Below are positions 1 through 8,002 of a stretch of 14,626 bases of DNA, piece after piece. How positions within the stretch are numbered: the stretch's first letter is position 1; the number at the start of each line of letters is the position of its first letter. The DNA is from Methylococcales bacterium (GTDB lineage Bacteria; Pseudomonadota; Gammaproteobacteria; Methylococcales; UBA1147), in the NCBI GenBank assembly GCA_024958995.1, contig JANXGZ010000024.1, positions 1 through 14,626 of the forward strand. Reading direction: 5' to 3'. The notes beneath the pieces are model-generated. The model had not been told where the DNA came from. It was given only the letters and a program-made list of their open reading frames with translations, and did no database searches. A program made the position numbers and the translations under genes.

Positions 1-1320
1 GCGGTACTGTTCAAGCTGAGCCGGGTGATCAGCGACAATCCGGTCGATGATCTTTTCGATCGCACCGCTGTCGGTAATCTGTTTCAGCCCCTTTTCCTCG
101 ATGATCGCATCGGCGTCGCCGCCGAATTCCCACATGATGTCAAAAACCTGCTTGGCAATTTTCCCGGAGATGGTGTTGTCATCGATCCGCCCGAGCAGTC
201 CAGCCAGGCTGTCAGCACCGATGGGGCATTCGGCAATCTCCAGTCCATCCCTGTTCATGGCACCGGTGAGATCCACGATGACCCAATTCGCACACATCTT
301 GGGATCACAGCCTGAAGCCTTGACTGTCTCCTCGAAAAATCCCGCGAGTTCCTTCGATATGGTCAGAAGAAATGCATCATCCTTGCTGAGTCCGTACTGC
401 TCCTGGAATCGTTCCTGTTTCTGATCCGGCAGTTCTGGAAGTTCTTTCCGGACCTCGTCCAGGCATAGAGAATCGATCTCGAGAGGCAGCAGGTCCGGGT
501 CGGGAAAGTAACGGTAGTCATTTGATTCTTCCTTGCTCCGCATCGGTCGTGTTTCGTCACGGTTGGCATCGTACAGACGTGTTTCCTGCACCACCCGCCC
601 ACCTCCATCGATCAGATCAATCTGCCGTTCAACCTCGTGATTGATTGCCTTCTCGACAAAACGGAACGAGTTAAGATTCTTGATCTCGGTCCGCGTTCCG
701 AACTCCACCTGCCCCCTGCGCCGCACCGAAACATTGGCATCACAACGGAATGACCCCTCCTGCATGTTGCCGTCCGAAATCTCAAGGTATCGCACCAGAG
801 CGTGAATTTTCTTCATGTAGGCAACCGCTTCCCGGGCCGAGCGCATATCAGGCTCCGAAACGATTTCCAGCAATGGAATGCCTGCCCGATTCAAGTCTAT
901 GCCGCTCAACCCCTGGAAATCCTCGTGCAGGGACTTTCCAGCATCCTCCTCAAGGTGGGCTCGAGTGATCCCTACGATTTTTTCATCTCCATCCACCAGA
1001 ATGGAAAGCTGCCCTTTCCCTACTACCGGCAACTCAAACTGACTGATCTGGTAACCCTTTGGCAGGTCGGGGTAGAAGTAGTTCTTGCGGGCGAAGATTG
1101 ATCTTGACGCAATCTCCGCGTCAACGGCGAGGCCGAACTTGACTGCCATGTGAACGGCTTCCCTGTTCAGAACCGGTAGCACACCGGGAAGACCCAGATC
1201 AACTGCACACGCCTGAGTATTGGCCACCGAGCCAAAAGCGGTCGATGCCCCGGAAAATATCTTCGATTCAGTCGACAGCTGTACGTGAATTTCCAGCCCA
1301 ATCACAGTTTCCCATTCCAT
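1..1320 (-). CDS. gatB: Asp-tRNA(Asn)/Glu-tRNA(Gln) amidotransferase subunit B (partial)
   Basis: GatB is the tRNA-binding and kinase subunit of GatCAB. It activates the side-chain carboxylate of mischarged Glu-tRNA(Gln) or Asp-tRNA(Asn) with ATP so that it can be amidated with ammonia from GatA. The minus frame is open from the ATG at 1320 to the window edge: 440 codons of a family of about 475-480, so only the C-terminal tail of the YqeY-like tRNA-binding region is missing. Visible family signatures are the N-terminal ETVIGLEIHVQL, KNYFYPDLPKGYQISQ near residues 79-94, HLEEDAGK, and DLNRAGIPLLEIVSEPD. The start follows the gatA stop by 12 bases, and TAAGGAAG, which overlaps the gatA stop codon, makes a good ribosome binding site. 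It is the last gene of a gatC-gatA-gatB operon. Identification is firm; the true 3' end lies outside the window. Confidence 0.97.
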   Translation of the reverse strand, partial: MEWETVIGLEIHVQLSTESKIFSGASTAFGSVANTQACAVDLGLPGVLPVLNREAVHMAVKFGLAVDAEIASRSIFARKNYFYPDLPKGYQISQFELPVVGKGQLSILVDGDEKIVGITRAHLEEDAGKSLHEDFQGLSGIDLNRAGIPLLEIVSEPDMRSAREAVAYMKKIHALVRYLEISDGNMQEGSFRCDANVSVRRRGQVEFGTRTEIKNLNSFRFVEKAINHEVERQIDLIDGGGRVVQETRLYDANRDETRPMRSKEESNDYRYFPDPDLLPLEIDSLCLDEVRKELPELPDQKQERFQEQYGLSKDDAFLLTISKELAGFFEETVKASGCDPKMCANWVIVDLTGAMNRDGLEIAECPIGADSLAGLLGRIDDNTISGKIAKQVFDIMWEFGGDADAIIEEKGLKQITDSGAIEKIIDRIVADHPAQLEQYR

Positions 1321-1332
1321 CAGTCGGCTTCC

Positions 1333-2787
1333 TTATTCAAAACCGTTTGGACAACGCAAGTGCCAGTCCGTCACGCCCTGGTAACGGTGGGCCACGTTCA
1401 ACAAGCGTCCCTCGGAAAAGAAATTTCCGATCAACTGCATGCCGACCGGCTTGCCGTCGACAAATCCGACCGGCATCGACAACGCTGGAATACCGGCCAG
1501 GTTGACGGCAATGGTAAAGATGTCGGAAAGATACATCTCGACCGGATCACTGGTTTTTTCACCGATCCCAAAAGCCACGCTGGGCGCAGTCGGCGCAACC
1601 AGAACGTCAACCTGTTCAAAGGCATTATGGAAATCCTGGCTAATGAGACGCCGCACCTTCTGGGCACGAAGATAATAGGCATCATAATAGCCGGCAGACA
1701 GCGCGTAGGTTCCCATCAAAATCCGACGCTTCACTTCCGCACCAAACCCTTCTCCACGGGAACGCGTGTATAGGTCGAGCAAATCGTCAGGATCTTCGCA
1801 TCGATGGCCGAAACGGACCCCGTCAAACCGGGACAGGTTTGAGGAGCATTCGGCGGGTGCAACAACATAATAGACCGGGACCGAGAACCCGACATTCGGT
1901 AACGATACCTCCTTTACATTCGCCCCCTGCCGCTGATATTCCGCGATTGTGGTTTCCAGCAAGGCAGCAATCTCTGAATCCAGATCCTGGTCGAAGAATT
2001 CGCTGGGAACTCCGATCGTCAATCCCTCGACCCCATCGTCGAGGCTCGCACGATAATCCGGCACCGGATGGTCCACACTGGTTGAATCACGCGGGTCGAA
2101 ACCGGCCATCGCTTGCAACAACATGGCGGCATCCTCGGCGGTGCGGGAGAGCGGCCCGCCCTGATCCAGGCTTGAGGCAAAGGCAATCATCCCGTAGCGA
2201 GAAACCCGGCCATACGTCGGTTTTATGCCAGTAATTCCACAGAAGGATGCCGGCTGGCGTATCGAGCCTCCGGTATCTGTCCCGGTGGAAACCGGGACCA
2301 GTCGTGCGGCCACCGCGGCTGCCGAACCTCCCGATGAACCACCTGGAACGGCGGTCAGATCCCAGGGATTCCTGACCGGACCGTAATAACTGGTTTCATT
2401 GGAAGACCCCATGGCAAACTCATCCATGTTCAGCTTTCCGAGCATGACCATACCGGAATCCTGCAAGCGACTGACCACGGTCGCATCGTAGGGCGAATAA
2501 AAATTGTCCAGCATCTTCGAGCCGCAACTGGTCTTGATCGACCGGGTACAGAAGATATCCTTGTGGCCAATTGGGATCCCGGTTAGGGGCCCGGCCGTTC
2601 CGTGTGCAATCCTTTCATCCGCCGCACGGGCGTCCGCAATTGCCTCGCCTTCGGTAACCGTGATGAAACAGTTGAGTTCTTCGTTGAATTGACTGATCCT
2701 TGCCAAAAAGGCTCGGGTTACTTCAACGCTGCTGAATTTCCTACCTTGCAGCCCGGCCGAAATTTCGGCAATGGTTTTGTCATGCAT
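1333..2787 (-). CDS. gatA: Asp-tRNA(Asn)/Glu-tRNA(Gln) amidotransferase subunit A
   Basis: GatA is the glutaminase/amidase subunit of GatCAB; it hydrolyses glutamine (or asparagine) and channels ammonia to GatB. It belongs to the amidase-signature family with a Ser-cisSer-Lys triad. Counted from the ATG at 2787 the triad is K76 (in IGHKDIF), S151 (in GGSSGGS) and S175 (in TDTGGSIRQP), with the spacing usual for GatA. Length is 484 residues, typical. The same frame also has a TTG at 2793, two codons upstream; I prefer ATG because the family normally begins MH-K-T, and neither start has a clear Shine-Dalgarno. The gene lies 72 bases after gatC and 12 before gatB, all leftward, so it is very probably cotranscribed. 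The frame is intact with all catalytic residues present. Confidence 0.97.
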   Translation of the reverse strand: MHDKTIAEISAGLQGRKFSSVEVTRAFLARISQFNEELNCFITVTEGEAIADARAADERIAHGTAGPLTGIPIGHKDIFCTRSIKTSCGSKMLDNFYSPYDATVVSRLQDSGMVMLGKLNMDEFAMGSSNETSYYGPVRNPWDLTAVPGGSSGGSAAAVAARLVPVSTGTDTGGSIRQPASFCGITGIKPTYGRVSRYGMIAFASSLDQGGPLSRTAEDAAMLLQAMAGFDPRDSTSVDHPVPDYRASLDDGVEGLTIGVPSEFFDQDLDSEIAALLETTIAEYQRQGANVKEVSLPNVGFSVPVYYVVAPAECSSNLSRFDGVRFGHRCEDPDDLLDLYTRSRGEGFGAEVKRRILMGTYALSAGYYDAYYLRAQKVRRLISQDFHNAFEQVDVLVAPTAPSVAFGIGEKTSDPVEMYLSDIFTIAVNLAGIPALSMPVGFVDGKPVGMQLIGNFFSEGRLLNVAHRYQGVTDWHLRCPNGFE

Positions 2788-2859
2788 GCTCAAGTTCTGT
2801 GACTACGACTTTGAATGTTTCAGGACCCTTCTCGATTCTACTGTAACCACTAATCAACC

Positions 2860-3147
2860 TTACTCGATGACCTTGGGCACCAGGTACAACCCTGCTTCAA
2901 CCTGTGGTGCCTGCGACTGAAACAATTCACGCTGATCCTGTTCCGTAACCTGATCAACCCTCAACCGCTGAACCTGGTCCATGGGATGCGCCATCGGCGT
3001 CACTTCATCAGTCTCTGCCGAATTCAGCTGATCCACAAGACCCAGAATACCCCCCAGGTCACGGACATACCCATCGATGTCCTGTTGTTCGATTTCTATG
3101 CGAGCAAGCGCCGAAATCTTTTTAACATCCTCAATACTTAAATCCAC
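2860..3147 (-). CDS. gatC: Asp-tRNA(Asn)/Glu-tRNA(Gln) amidotransferase subunit C
   Basis: GatC is the small chaperone-like subunit that wraps around GatA and stabilises the GatA-GatB interface. The 95-residue product has the family pattern: an N-terminal helix with VKKISALARIEI, a central LGGILGLVDQLNSAETDEVTPMAHP, and a C-terminal segment ending GLYLVPKVIE, where the usual FLVPKVIE motif is recognisable. The start is a GTG at 3147, preceded eight bases upstream by AGGGG, which supports it over any other start. It is the first gene of the leftward gat operon, divergent from mreB, so the operon promoter should lie in 3148-3613. Length and sequence are ordinary. Confidence 0.95.
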   Translation of the reverse strand: MDLSIEDVKKISALARIEIEQQDIDGYVRDLGGILGLVDQLNSAETDEVTPMAHPMDQVQRLRVDQVTEQDQRELFQSQAPQVEAGLYLVPKVIE

Positions 3148-3412
3148 AACGTTTTCCCCTTGAAACCAAACGCCCAGTTACCTTGCCCGCCTTCGTGCCA
3201 TCAACACGTCCTGATCGGCTAGATCTGCAGACACCGCCTGCCTTGAACCCTCGCAAAGCTCGCGTCATCACCGATGCCGCTGGATTCAGTCGACCGTTAG
3301 GGCCTCTTCATCCTGGTATTCCCGCAGCCAAACATGGAAATGAGTCGGCTTACCCGTCCAAATGAGCCATAATAACCTCAGCGATCCCGCTTCCTACCCG
3401 GTCATTGAGAAT

Positions 3413-3428
3413 TACGGCCAAGGCCGTA
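3413..3428. repeat. 16-bp perfect inverted repeat near gatC promoter candidate
   Basis: TACGGCC-AA-GGCCGTA is a perfect palindrome with 7-base arms and a two-base centre. On the minus strand it begins two bases after the TATAAT box at 3431-3436, so it would cover the transcription start region of the gat operon. That position fits an operator, but no regulator is known from this sequence, and a GC-rich 7-bp arm can also arise by chance. Confidence 0.45.
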
Positions 3429-3430
3429 GC

Positions 3431-3461
3431 ATTATAAGATCAGCACAGGATCTGCGAACAA
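3431..3461 (-). promoter_or_regulatory. putative sigma70-type promoter for gatCAB
   Basis: On the minus strand there is a consensus -10 TATAAT (plus-strand 3431-3436) and a weak -35 TTGTTC (plus-strand 3456-3461), separated by 19 bases, longer than the ideal 17. Transcription would begin near 3425 and give gatC a leader of roughly 280 bases, unusually long. The -10 match is exact but the -35 and spacing are poor, so this is tentative. Confidence 0.3.
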
Positions 3462-3555
3462 GCCGCGGAGAGATTTTGAAGGATCTCCCGGAAAATACGG
3501 TTACAGGAACAAGCCAAAATAGCTGAATGAATCTTCCGTCATGATACCTGACGTC

Positions 3556-3585
3556 TTGCCGAAAAGCCCACCCGATTGTTAAAGT
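3556..3585 (+). promoter_or_regulatory. weak promoter candidate upstream of mreB
   Basis: TTGCCG (3556-3561) and TAAAGT (3580-3585) are separated by 18 bases and lie just 28 bases before the mreB start codon, on the correct strand. Both hexamers deviate from consensus, so the call rests mainly on position. Confidence 0.22.
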
Positions 3586-3613
3586 AGCGAACTTTATAAA
3601 TGGAACTTCCAAC

Positions 3614-4657
3614 ATGCTGAAACGACTTCGCGGATTATTTTCCAACGACCTGTCGATCGACCTGGGGACAGCGAACACGCTGATCTATATTCCCGGCCAG
3701 GGAATCGTCCTGAATGAACCTTCGGTCGTAGCAATCCGCAGTGACAATGTACGGGGAGCCAAGACAATCGCTGCGGTGGGTTCCGATGCCAAAATGATGC
3801 TTGGACGTACACCTGGGAACATCACCGCAATCAGGCCTCTGAAAGACGGTGTGATCGCAGATTTCACCGTAACGGAAAAAATGCTTCAGTACTTTATTCA
3901 CAAGGTACACGAAAGCAAAATCCTGCGCCCCAGCCCAAGAGTACTGATTTGCGTCCCCTGCGGCTCTACCCAGGTGGAACGCCGGGCAATCAAGGAATCA
4001 GCTGCCGGGGCAGGAGCCCGTGAAGTCTATCTGATCGAGGAACCTATGGCGGCGGCGGTAGGTGCAACCCTGCCTGTTGACCAGGCAAAAGGCTCCATGG
4101 TTCTCGATATTGGCGGCGGAACGTCGGAAGTCGCCGTAATCTCCCTGAACGGAATCGTCTATTCCGCATCCGTACGGATCGGCGGTGACCGTTTCGACGA
4201 GGCAATCATCAATTATGTACGGCGAAATTACGGAACACTGATTGGCGAATCAACTTCGGAGCGCATCAAACACGAAATCGGAACGGCCTATCCCGGCAGC
4301 CAGGTCGAGGAAATCGAAGTCAACGGACGCAACCTTGCCGAGGGCGTCCCTCGTCATTTTACGCTGAATAGCAATGAGATCTTGGAAGCCCTACAGGAAC
4401 CGCTGTCCGGGATCGTTGGAGCACTCAAGGTGGCACTGGAACAGACGCCGCCTGAACTGGGCTCTGACATTGCGAACAGCGGAATTGTCCTAACTGGCGG
4501 AGGCGCGTTGCTGAAGGACATTGACCGCCTGCTGGCGGAAGAAACCGGGTTACCGGTGATCGTTGCCGAGGATCCCCTCACCTGCGTAGCCCGCGGCGGC
4601 GGCAAGATTCTGGAAATGCTGGATGACAAGGGACCGACATCCTTTTCGCTGGAATAA
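3614..4657 (+). CDS. mreB: rod shape-determining protein MreB
   Basis: MreB is the bacterial actin homologue. It forms membrane-bound antiparallel double filaments that orient the RodA-PBP2 wall synthase and keep the cell rod-shaped. The product is 347 residues, the standard length. The ATPase fold signatures are present: phosphate-1 loop DLGTANT at residues 16-22, phosphate-2 loop DIGGGTSE at 165-172, adenosine motif IVLTGGGALL near 291-300, and the conserved CVPCGSTQVERRA segment at 113-125. The N-terminus MLKRLRGLFS supplies the amphipathic membrane-binding helix typical of gammaproteobacterial MreB. The ATG at 3614 has only a weak GGAA ribosome site nearby, but the N-terminus agrees with the family. 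It is the first gene of the rightward operon, 77 bases before the proposed mreC start. Confidence 0.98.
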   Translation: MLKRLRGLFSNDLSIDLGTANTLIYIPGQGIVLNEPSVVAIRSDNVRGAKTIAAVGSDAKMMLGRTPGNITAIRPLKDGVIADFTVTEKMLQYFIHKVHESKILRPSPRVLICVPCGSTQVERRAIKESAAGAGAREVYLIEEPMAAAVGATLPVDQAKGSMVLDIGGGTSEVAVISLNGIVYSASVRIGGDRFDEAIINYVRRNYGTLIGESTSERIKHEIGTAYPGSQVEEIEVNGRNLAEGVPRHFTLNSNEILEALQEPLSGIVGALKVALEQTPPELGSDIANSGIVLTGGGALLKDIDRLLAEETGLPVIVAEDPLTCVARGGGKILEMLDDKGPTSFSLE

Positions 4658-4734
4658 TTGACTGATCCAGCAAGGTCTGATCGACGCTGCAAATTCGGCA
4701 TTCGTACCGAATATCGCTGAAAGGTAAACCAGCC

Positions 4735-5628
4735 ATAAAGCTCATATTCTCCGAAGATTCGTCGATCAACCTCCGCCTGCTTCTGGCGGTTCTCGTATCG
4801 ATTGCGCTGATGACGTTCAGCCAGCGCAGCAACTATCTCTCTCCGCTCCGTTCTGCATTGTCGATTGCTGTTTACCCTGTACAGTTCCTGGCCAGCCTGC
4901 CGCAACGCATCGGGGATGGGAGTGCGACCTATTTTGCCAAGCACAAAACCCTGATCCAGGAAAATCATCAGCTCAGGAAGAAGTTGCTGGTGCACCAAAC
5001 CCGTTTACTCAAGGCCTCCGCACTGGAAAAGGAAAACATCCGGCTTCGAAACCTTCTCGACAGTTCCTTCAAGCTAGGAGAACAGATTCTGGTCAGCGAG
5101 TTATTATCAGTTAACCTGGATCCCTACAAGCATACGGTCGTAATCGACAAGGGCCAGCGCTTCGGTGTTTTTAACGGACAGCCGGTACTGGATACTTGGG
5201 GCATCATCGGACAAGTGTACCGCACCGGCCTTCTGCATTCCGAAGTCATTCTGATTTCGGATCCAGGGCACGCCATCCCGATCCAGGTAAACCGCAACGG
5301 GCTCCGAACAATCGCCGTGGGTACGGGCAAGATCAACGAACTTTCTCTGCCCTTTCTTCCCAACCACTCCGAGATTAAAGCCGGCGACCTGCTGATCAGT
5401 TCAGGCCTTGGAGGAACTTTCCCCCAGGGGTACCCGGTTGGGGTGGTCAACGAAGTCATTCCCCAGCCGGACAAACCTTTTTCCCTGATAAACGCCCGGC
5501 CTACCGCCCATCTGGACCGCAGCCGTGAACTGTTACTGGTGTGGACCAACAAGCAATCCATAGCCCTGTTGCCTGACGGACAATCTCAAATGGGTAGCCA
5601 ACCCAGCAGCGATGAACTTCTGGAATAG
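4735..5628 (+). CDS. mreC: rod shape-determining protein MreC, apparent ATA start
   Basis: MreC is a bitopic inner-membrane protein whose periplasmic part forms filaments and activates PBP2-RodA. Read from ATA at 4735 it has 297 residues: a short cytoplasmic tail (KLIFSEDSS), one transmembrane helix at about 13-27, a coiled coil at about 66-105 (LIQENHQLRKKL, LEKENIRLRNLL) and the paired beta domains with VVIDKGQRFGVFNGQPVLD and GDLLISSGLGGTFPQGYPVG. The first ATG in frame (4810, residue 26) lies inside or at the end of the membrane helix and would destroy it. The frame is open back to the TGA at 4678-4680 but has no ATG, GTG or TTG before 4810. ATA 4735 aligns with the usual family start M-K-L and is preceded by AAGG ten bases upstream. 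A CTG at 4717 is a less attractive alternative because it has no ribosome site. The end overlaps mreD by 17 bases. Confidence 0.88.
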   Translation: MKLIFSEDSSINLRLLLAVLVSIALMTFSQRSNYLSPLRSALSIAVYPVQFLASLPQRIGDGSATYFAKHKTLIQENHQLRKKLLVHQTRLLKASALEKENIRLRNLLDSSFKLGEQILVSELLSVNLDPYKHTVVIDKGQRFGVFNGQPVLDTWGIIGQVYRTGLLHSEVILISDPGHAIPIQVNRNGLRTIAVGTGKINELSLPFLPNHSEIKAGDLLISSGLGGTFPQGYPVGVVNEVIPQPDKPFSLINARPTAHLDRSRELLLVWTNKQSIALLPDGQSQMGSQPSSDELLE

Positions 5629-6100
5629 CCAGGGAGCCAAGGCGATTCTCATCAGCATTTCTATCTCAATGCTGTTGCGAATTCTGCCCTTACCCCGCGA
5701 CTGGCTGATTTTCAACCCGGACTGGATACTGCTGGTTGTAATCTACTGGTGCCTGTACATCCCAGAACGATTCAATATCGGCTCGGCCTGGATATTCGGA
5801 CTGCTGACCGATGTACTGACCGGCCAACTACTTGGACAACAGGCTTTGGTCTATTCAGTCATTGCCTATATCATCGTCCGCCTACACCAGCGTATCCGCC
5901 TTTTTCCGCTGTCGCAGAAAACCCTGATCATCCTCGCCCTGTTGCTATTGGGCCAGACGCTCATTTTCTGGGTTCAGAATATACAGAACGCAGTCTACAG
6001 TGGCTGGCATTACATGATCCCTGCATTCACCGGGACCCTGGCCTGGCCACTGGTGTACATTGGCCTCGGGGGCTTGCATCACAGAGAAAAAATCGACTGA
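5612..6100 (+). CDS. mreD: rod shape-determining protein MreD
   Basis: MreD is a polytopic inner-membrane partner of MreC that modulates the MreC-PBP2 interaction. The 162-residue product is the usual size and strongly hydrophobic, with about five or six membrane segments: residues near 10-28, 36-52 (WILLVVIYWCLYIP), 58-73, 80-92, 104-122 (LIILALLLLGQTLIFW) and 135-155. The family pattern P-W-L...PDW...YW around residues 26-46 and the central GLLTDVLTGQLLGQQAL motif are clear. It begins inside the end of mreC, a 17-base overlap indicating translational coupling, which may compensate for the lack of a clear Shine-Dalgarno. Confidence 0.95.
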   Translation: MNFWNSQGAKAILISISISMLLRILPLPRDWLIFNPDWILLVVIYWCLYIPERFNIGSAWIFGLLTDVLTGQLLGQQALVYSVIAYIIVRLHQRIRLFPLSQKTLIILALLLLGQTLIFWVQNIQNAVYSGWHYMIPAFTGTLAWPLVYIGLGGLHHREKID

Positions 6101-6163
6101 GCCCTGGACACAAACAACTTACTGCCAGCCCTCCTTCACCGAAATCAGGGATAAAAGCCGATC

Positions 6164-8002
6164 ATGGTACGCCGTTTTACCATTAAGGATAGCTACCTTG
6201 AAAACCGCCTAATCATTAACCGGGTTGTGGCAGCTTTGGTGGTGATTCTGTTTCTCAACCTACTGTTGGCAGGTAGACTGATCTACCTGCAGATCTCAGG
6301 CCACGAGCATTATTCCAGTCTTTCTCAAAACAACCGAATCAAGATTTCCCCGCTACAGCCGACCCGTGGACTGATTTTCGACCGACAGGGGGAAATTCTC
6401 GCACAGAACATCACCACCTACAGCCTCGAACTAATCCCTGAACAGGTGGGCAACCTTGAGGAAACGCTAACCGGACTCCAACGACTACTGGACATTGATG
6501 ATAGAGAAATTGAACAATTCAGAAGGCTGAGGAAAAGGAGCAAGCGTTTTGCCAGCATACCGCTAAAGTGGCGGATGACCGAACGGGAATTGGCTAAATT
6601 CTCGGTCCGGCGATTTCAGTTTCCCGGGGCTGAAGTACATGCCAGGCTCGCAAGAGACTACCCGTATGGCAACATCCTCGCCCATGTTGTAGGCTACGTT
6701 GGGCGGATTAACGAGAAGGAATTGAAATCGGTCGATCCAGCCGCCTACCGTGGAACCAACCACATCGGAAAAACCGGGATCGAAGCCTCGTACGAGACCA
6801 TGCTGCATGGCAAAGCTGGTTACGAGGAAATCGAAACCAATGCCCAGGGAAGACTGATCAACAGGCTTGGACAGATTCCGCCTGAATCGGGGGTAAATCT
6901 TCACTTGACCCTCGATATCCAGATGCAGAAAGCAGCCTACAACGGCCTTGGAACGCATAACGGGGCAGTCGTGGCAATCGAAGCCAAAACGGGGAACATA
7001 CTCGTTTTCACAAGTAAACCTGGATTCGACCCGAACCCATTTGTCCACGGTATCCCCGTAAAGGATTACGACCTGCTGCGTTCTTCCGCCGATCGACCAC
7101 TCTTTGACCGGGCCCTGCGCGGCCAGTACCCGCCAGGCTCCACCGTGAAACCCTTTATCGGCCTTGCGGGACTCGAACATGGGGTCGTCGATATGAGGCA
7201 CAGCATCTTCTGCCCGGGTTTCTACCAGTTACCCAATGTCAGCCACAAGTACCGCGACTGGAAGACATGGGGTCACGGTCATGTCGACATGAACGCTGCA
7301 ATCACCCAGTCCTGCGACGTCTATTTCTATGGCCTTGCCTATTCCCTCGGAATCGAACGGTTATCCGGGTTCCTAAAGAAATTTGGCTTCGGTTCCAAAA
7401 CCGGCATTGATCTTAGTGGTGAAAAAGCCGGACTACTTCCTTCCCGCAAGTGGAAACGAAAGGCCAGAAACGAACCTTGGTATCCCGGTGAAACACTGAT
7501 TGCAGGCATCGGCCAGGGATTCATCCAGGTCACCCCGCTTCAACTGGCCAACGCCACAGCACAACTGGCAAACCGCGGCAAAGCAGTCAGGCCGCACCTG
7601 GTCAGACGGATCGAGCGCAAGGCTGAAAGCATGATTCCACTGCAGCAGTTCTCACCGGACATACAAATCGATCCCCGCAACGCCGAGTCGATCATCCAGG
7701 CCATGGTGAATGTTGTTCACGGTGACCGTGGCACGGCCCACTCGATCAGCAACGGAATCGACTACAAAATTGCCGGTAAAACCGGGACGGCCCAGGTTTT
7801 CACAGTTAAGCAGGAAGAAAACTATGACGAAAGCCGGATTGATAAGAAACTGCGAGACCATGCCCTGTTCATAGCTTTTGCCCCGGCCAACAACCCCAGG
7901 ATCGCGATTGCCGTGGTCGTCGAGAACGGTGGCCACGGGGGCTCTGTGGCGGCCCCAATCGCCAAGCAGGTCATTCATCGGTACCTGGGGCGGGAATCAT
8001 GA
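6164..8002 (+). CDS. mrdA: penicillin-binding protein 2 (peptidoglycan D,D-transpeptidase)
   Basis: PBP2 is the class B transpeptidase of the elongasome. It crosslinks peptidoglycan made by RodA during side-wall growth. The 612-residue product has an N-terminal cytoplasmic segment and one membrane anchor (about residues 20-42), a dimerisation/pedestal region with TRGLIFDRQGEILAQN at 67-82, and a transpeptidase domain with all three motifs: S326-T-V-K (in YPPGSTVKPF), S383-C-D (the SxN-equivalent position; PBP2 enzymes characteristically carry Asp here) and K539-T-G (KTGTAQ). The domain order and length match MrdA rather than the divisome enzyme FtsI. AGGG lies upstream at about 13 bases, an acceptable though loose ribosome site. 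The stop overlaps the rodA start (ATGA), so the two wall-synthase partners are coupled in translation. Confidence 0.97.
   Translation: MVRRFTIKDSYLENRLIINRVVAALVVILFLNLLLAGRLIYLQISGHEHYSSLSQNNRIKISPLQPTRGLIFDRQGEILAQNITTYSLELIPEQVGNLEETLTGLQRLLDIDDREIEQFRRLRKRSKRFASIPLKWRMTERELAKFSVRRFQFPGAEVHARLARDYPYGNILAHVVGYVGRINEKELKSVDPAAYRGTNHIGKTGIEASYETMLHGKAGYEEIETNAQGRLINRLGQIPPESGVNLHLTLDIQMQKAAYNGLGTHNGAVVAIEAKTGNILVFTSKPGFDPNPFVHGIPVKDYDLLRSSADRPLFDRALRGQYPPGSTVKPFIGLAGLEHGVVDMRHSIFCPGFYQLPNVSHKYRDWKTWGHGHVDMNAAITQSCDVYFYGLAYSLGIERLSGFLKKFGFGSKTGIDLSGEKAGLLPSRKWKRKARNEPWYPGETLIAGIGQGFIQVTPLQLANATAQLANRGKAVRPHLVRRIERKAESMIPLQQFSPDIQIDPRNAESIIQAMVNVVHGDRGTAHSISNGIDYKIAGKTGTAQVFTVKQEENYDESRIDKKLRDHALFIAFAPANNPRIAIAVVVENGGHGGSVAAPIAKQVIHRYLGRES

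Larger units (their letters stand above)
3148..3613. other. divergent intergenic region between gatC and mreB
   Basis: This 466-base stretch separates the leftward gat operon from the rightward mre operon and must carry both promoters. It contains a minus-strand TATAAT with a possible -35 (3431-3461), a short palindrome immediately downstream of it on that strand (3413-3428), a weak plus-strand promoter candidate (3556-3585) and one 54-codon plus-strand frame (3362-3526). I see no tRNA, no recognisable protein domain and no clear terminator in it. A second plus-strand frame at 3183-3365 has a proline- and arginine-rich composition that looks non-coding. Confidence 0.6.

Noticed and set aside
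3183..3365. 60-codon plus-strand frame in the gatC-mreB region
   Set aside because: Pro/Arg-rich composition, no ribosome site and no motif; not supported as coding.
4354..4998. Long minus-strand frame of 214 codons opposite mreB/mreC
   Set aside because: Antisense shadow: it overlaps well-identified mreB and mreC, spans their junction, and its translation has low-complexity Ser/Arg/Pro-rich segments with no family signature.
4810..5628. mreC starting at ATG 4810
   Set aside because: This start removes the cytoplasmic tail and almost all of the single membrane helix that is clearly encoded just upstream in the same frame.
6563..7201. Minus-strand frame of 212 codons inside mrdA
   Set aside because: Fully embedded in the PBP2 gene, with no recognisable motif; a shadow frame.
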